The notes beneath the pieces are model-generated. The model was not told the DNA's origin. It ran no database searches and was given only the letters and a program-made list of their open reading frames with translations. A stretch of DNA of 64,000 bases. Origin: Chaunax sp. Z400. Taxonomy: Eukaryota; Chordata; Actinopteri; Lophiiformes; Chaunacidae. A program made the position numbers and the translations under genes. The stretch covers positions 6,003,992-6,067,991 of the forward strand of contig CM075194.1 in assembly GCA_037577475.1 (NCBI GenBank), given 5' to 3'. This document shows, piece by piece, positions 63,042 through 64,000 of the stretch (position 1 is its first letter; each line of letters starts with the position of its first letter).

Positions 63042-64000
63042 ATGTGTGTTTGTAACCACATACATGTGTGTGCTTGTGCTTCTTGCTTCATATGATGCAT
63101 ACAAGTGTGCACAGACAGAATCACATGTAAGTTGTGTTCTGTGCTCTTGTCATGCTGCGTGCAGGCAAGTCAAACCAAGTGTGCATGTGTGTTTATGTGT
63201 GTGTGTATGTTTGGGGGGGTTGTGTTATCAGTCCCAGGCCAGCAGAGAAACCCCTCGACAAGACGCCTTCTGAAGCACTGAGGAGGAGCGAGTTGTCAAT
63301 TAGAGACGTCTCTCTTAAAGCCTCGGCGCAGCTGGGTTTGTTCTACTCTGCTGCTTCAGAGAGTTCAAACCTCCAAATTTCCCCCAGTGGTTCTTTGAGT
63401 AGTCACATCTGGAGCGTTCACATGAGGAAGCTCTGGAGGAGTTTGAAGACAACACGAGAAGGCAACACTTCAGGCTGTTTTAGTAACTGTCATTTGTCTT
63501 CATTCAGTCAAACTGAAGCACAGTACAGGCCCATTACTGAGCTCATTCTCAGGGTGCAGCGAGCTAGCTACTGTAATGAATGAAAGAGCAAGACACAAAA
63601 CCACAAATGGACAGAGAGACAAAAACAAAACTGTTTTAGTTGCATTCAAAACATTATGAAAACACTACAGTTTTCACATTTCTATGCGTAGAAGAACCAG
63701 AATCACTTTATATAAAGGTAGCCTAAATAAATAATTAGGCTACTTATTGTTAATGAGCAAGAGAGTTTATTTATTGATTGATTGTGATGTAATGAATGCA
63801 AAGAGCTGATAGTGAAAGACATGGAATCAAATATATTTTCCAGTGTATCAACGTCAACTTATTTCAAAAAGTCTCTCGAATGAAAGACTCTTACTCTGAA
63901 ATTTAGAAACGTCCTCAAAAATAAAAGAAGCTCATTAAAATTTTTAGAGCTATAATTGTTCGCCACTGTTTTGGTATTTTCAGTCCAGCTGCTTTCACTT

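Larger units (their letters stand above)
49550..64000. other. Upstream flanking DNA without a recognised gene (14.5 kb)
   Basis: Neither strand has an open frame with recognisable protein similarity, nor a convincing spliced set. The stretch contains AC/GT arrays, a 0.5-kb pyrimidine tract, and dispersed repeats listed separately. 50.2-51.9, 55.1-56.3, 56.9-58.3 and 61.0-62.7 kb look unique, and I see nothing in them that I can name apart from a small fragment near 50400-50470 (ggggcgccgttaggg) typical of teleost repeats. Confidence 0.7.

Overview
The window is vertebrate nuclear DNA, almost certainly from a teleost fish, and probably a percomorph judging by its repeats. The supports are spliced exons with GT/AG borders, very long introns, many (GT)n/(AC)n microsatellites, and interspersed repeats I recognise from teleost genomes. 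There is no bacterial or organellar gene organisation, and no complete single-exon gene.

One gene can be identified: the 5' half of fgfr3 (fibroblast growth factor receptor 3), read on the minus strand. Six coding exons join in frame over 297 codons. They run from high to low coordinates: start codon and signal peptide (44581-44494), Ig-like domain I (22145-21882), acid box (19105-19052), first and second halves of Ig-like domain II (10666-10497 and 683-560), and the first half of Ig-like domain III, exon IIIa (417-227). The alternative IIIb/IIIc exons, the transmembrane segment and the tyrosine kinase lie beyond the low end of the window. A non-coding first exon probably ends at a strong splice donor at 48991/48990, inside a CpG-rich stretch (about 48.4-50.2 kb) that is the likely promoter.

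Layout: 1-44.6 kb is the coding part of the gene with introns of 142 bp, 9.8, 8.4, 2.8 and 22.3 kb. 44.6-49.0 kb is the presumed 5' UTR intron. About 49.0-49.5 kb is the presumed first exon and promoter. About 49.5-64 kb is upstream DNA in which I recognise no gene, only microsatellites and dispersed repeats.

The encoded protein is a cell-surface receptor ectodomain for FGF ligands and heparan sulphate. Exon phases predict in-frame skipping of the Ig I exon and of the acid-box exon, and reading past exon IIIa predicts a short soluble form. I saw no evidence of a wholly new biological system. The most useful leads are splice-related features of fgfr3, the non-coding first exon with a microsatellite against its donor, a receptor-like open frame in the large intron, and repeat structure.
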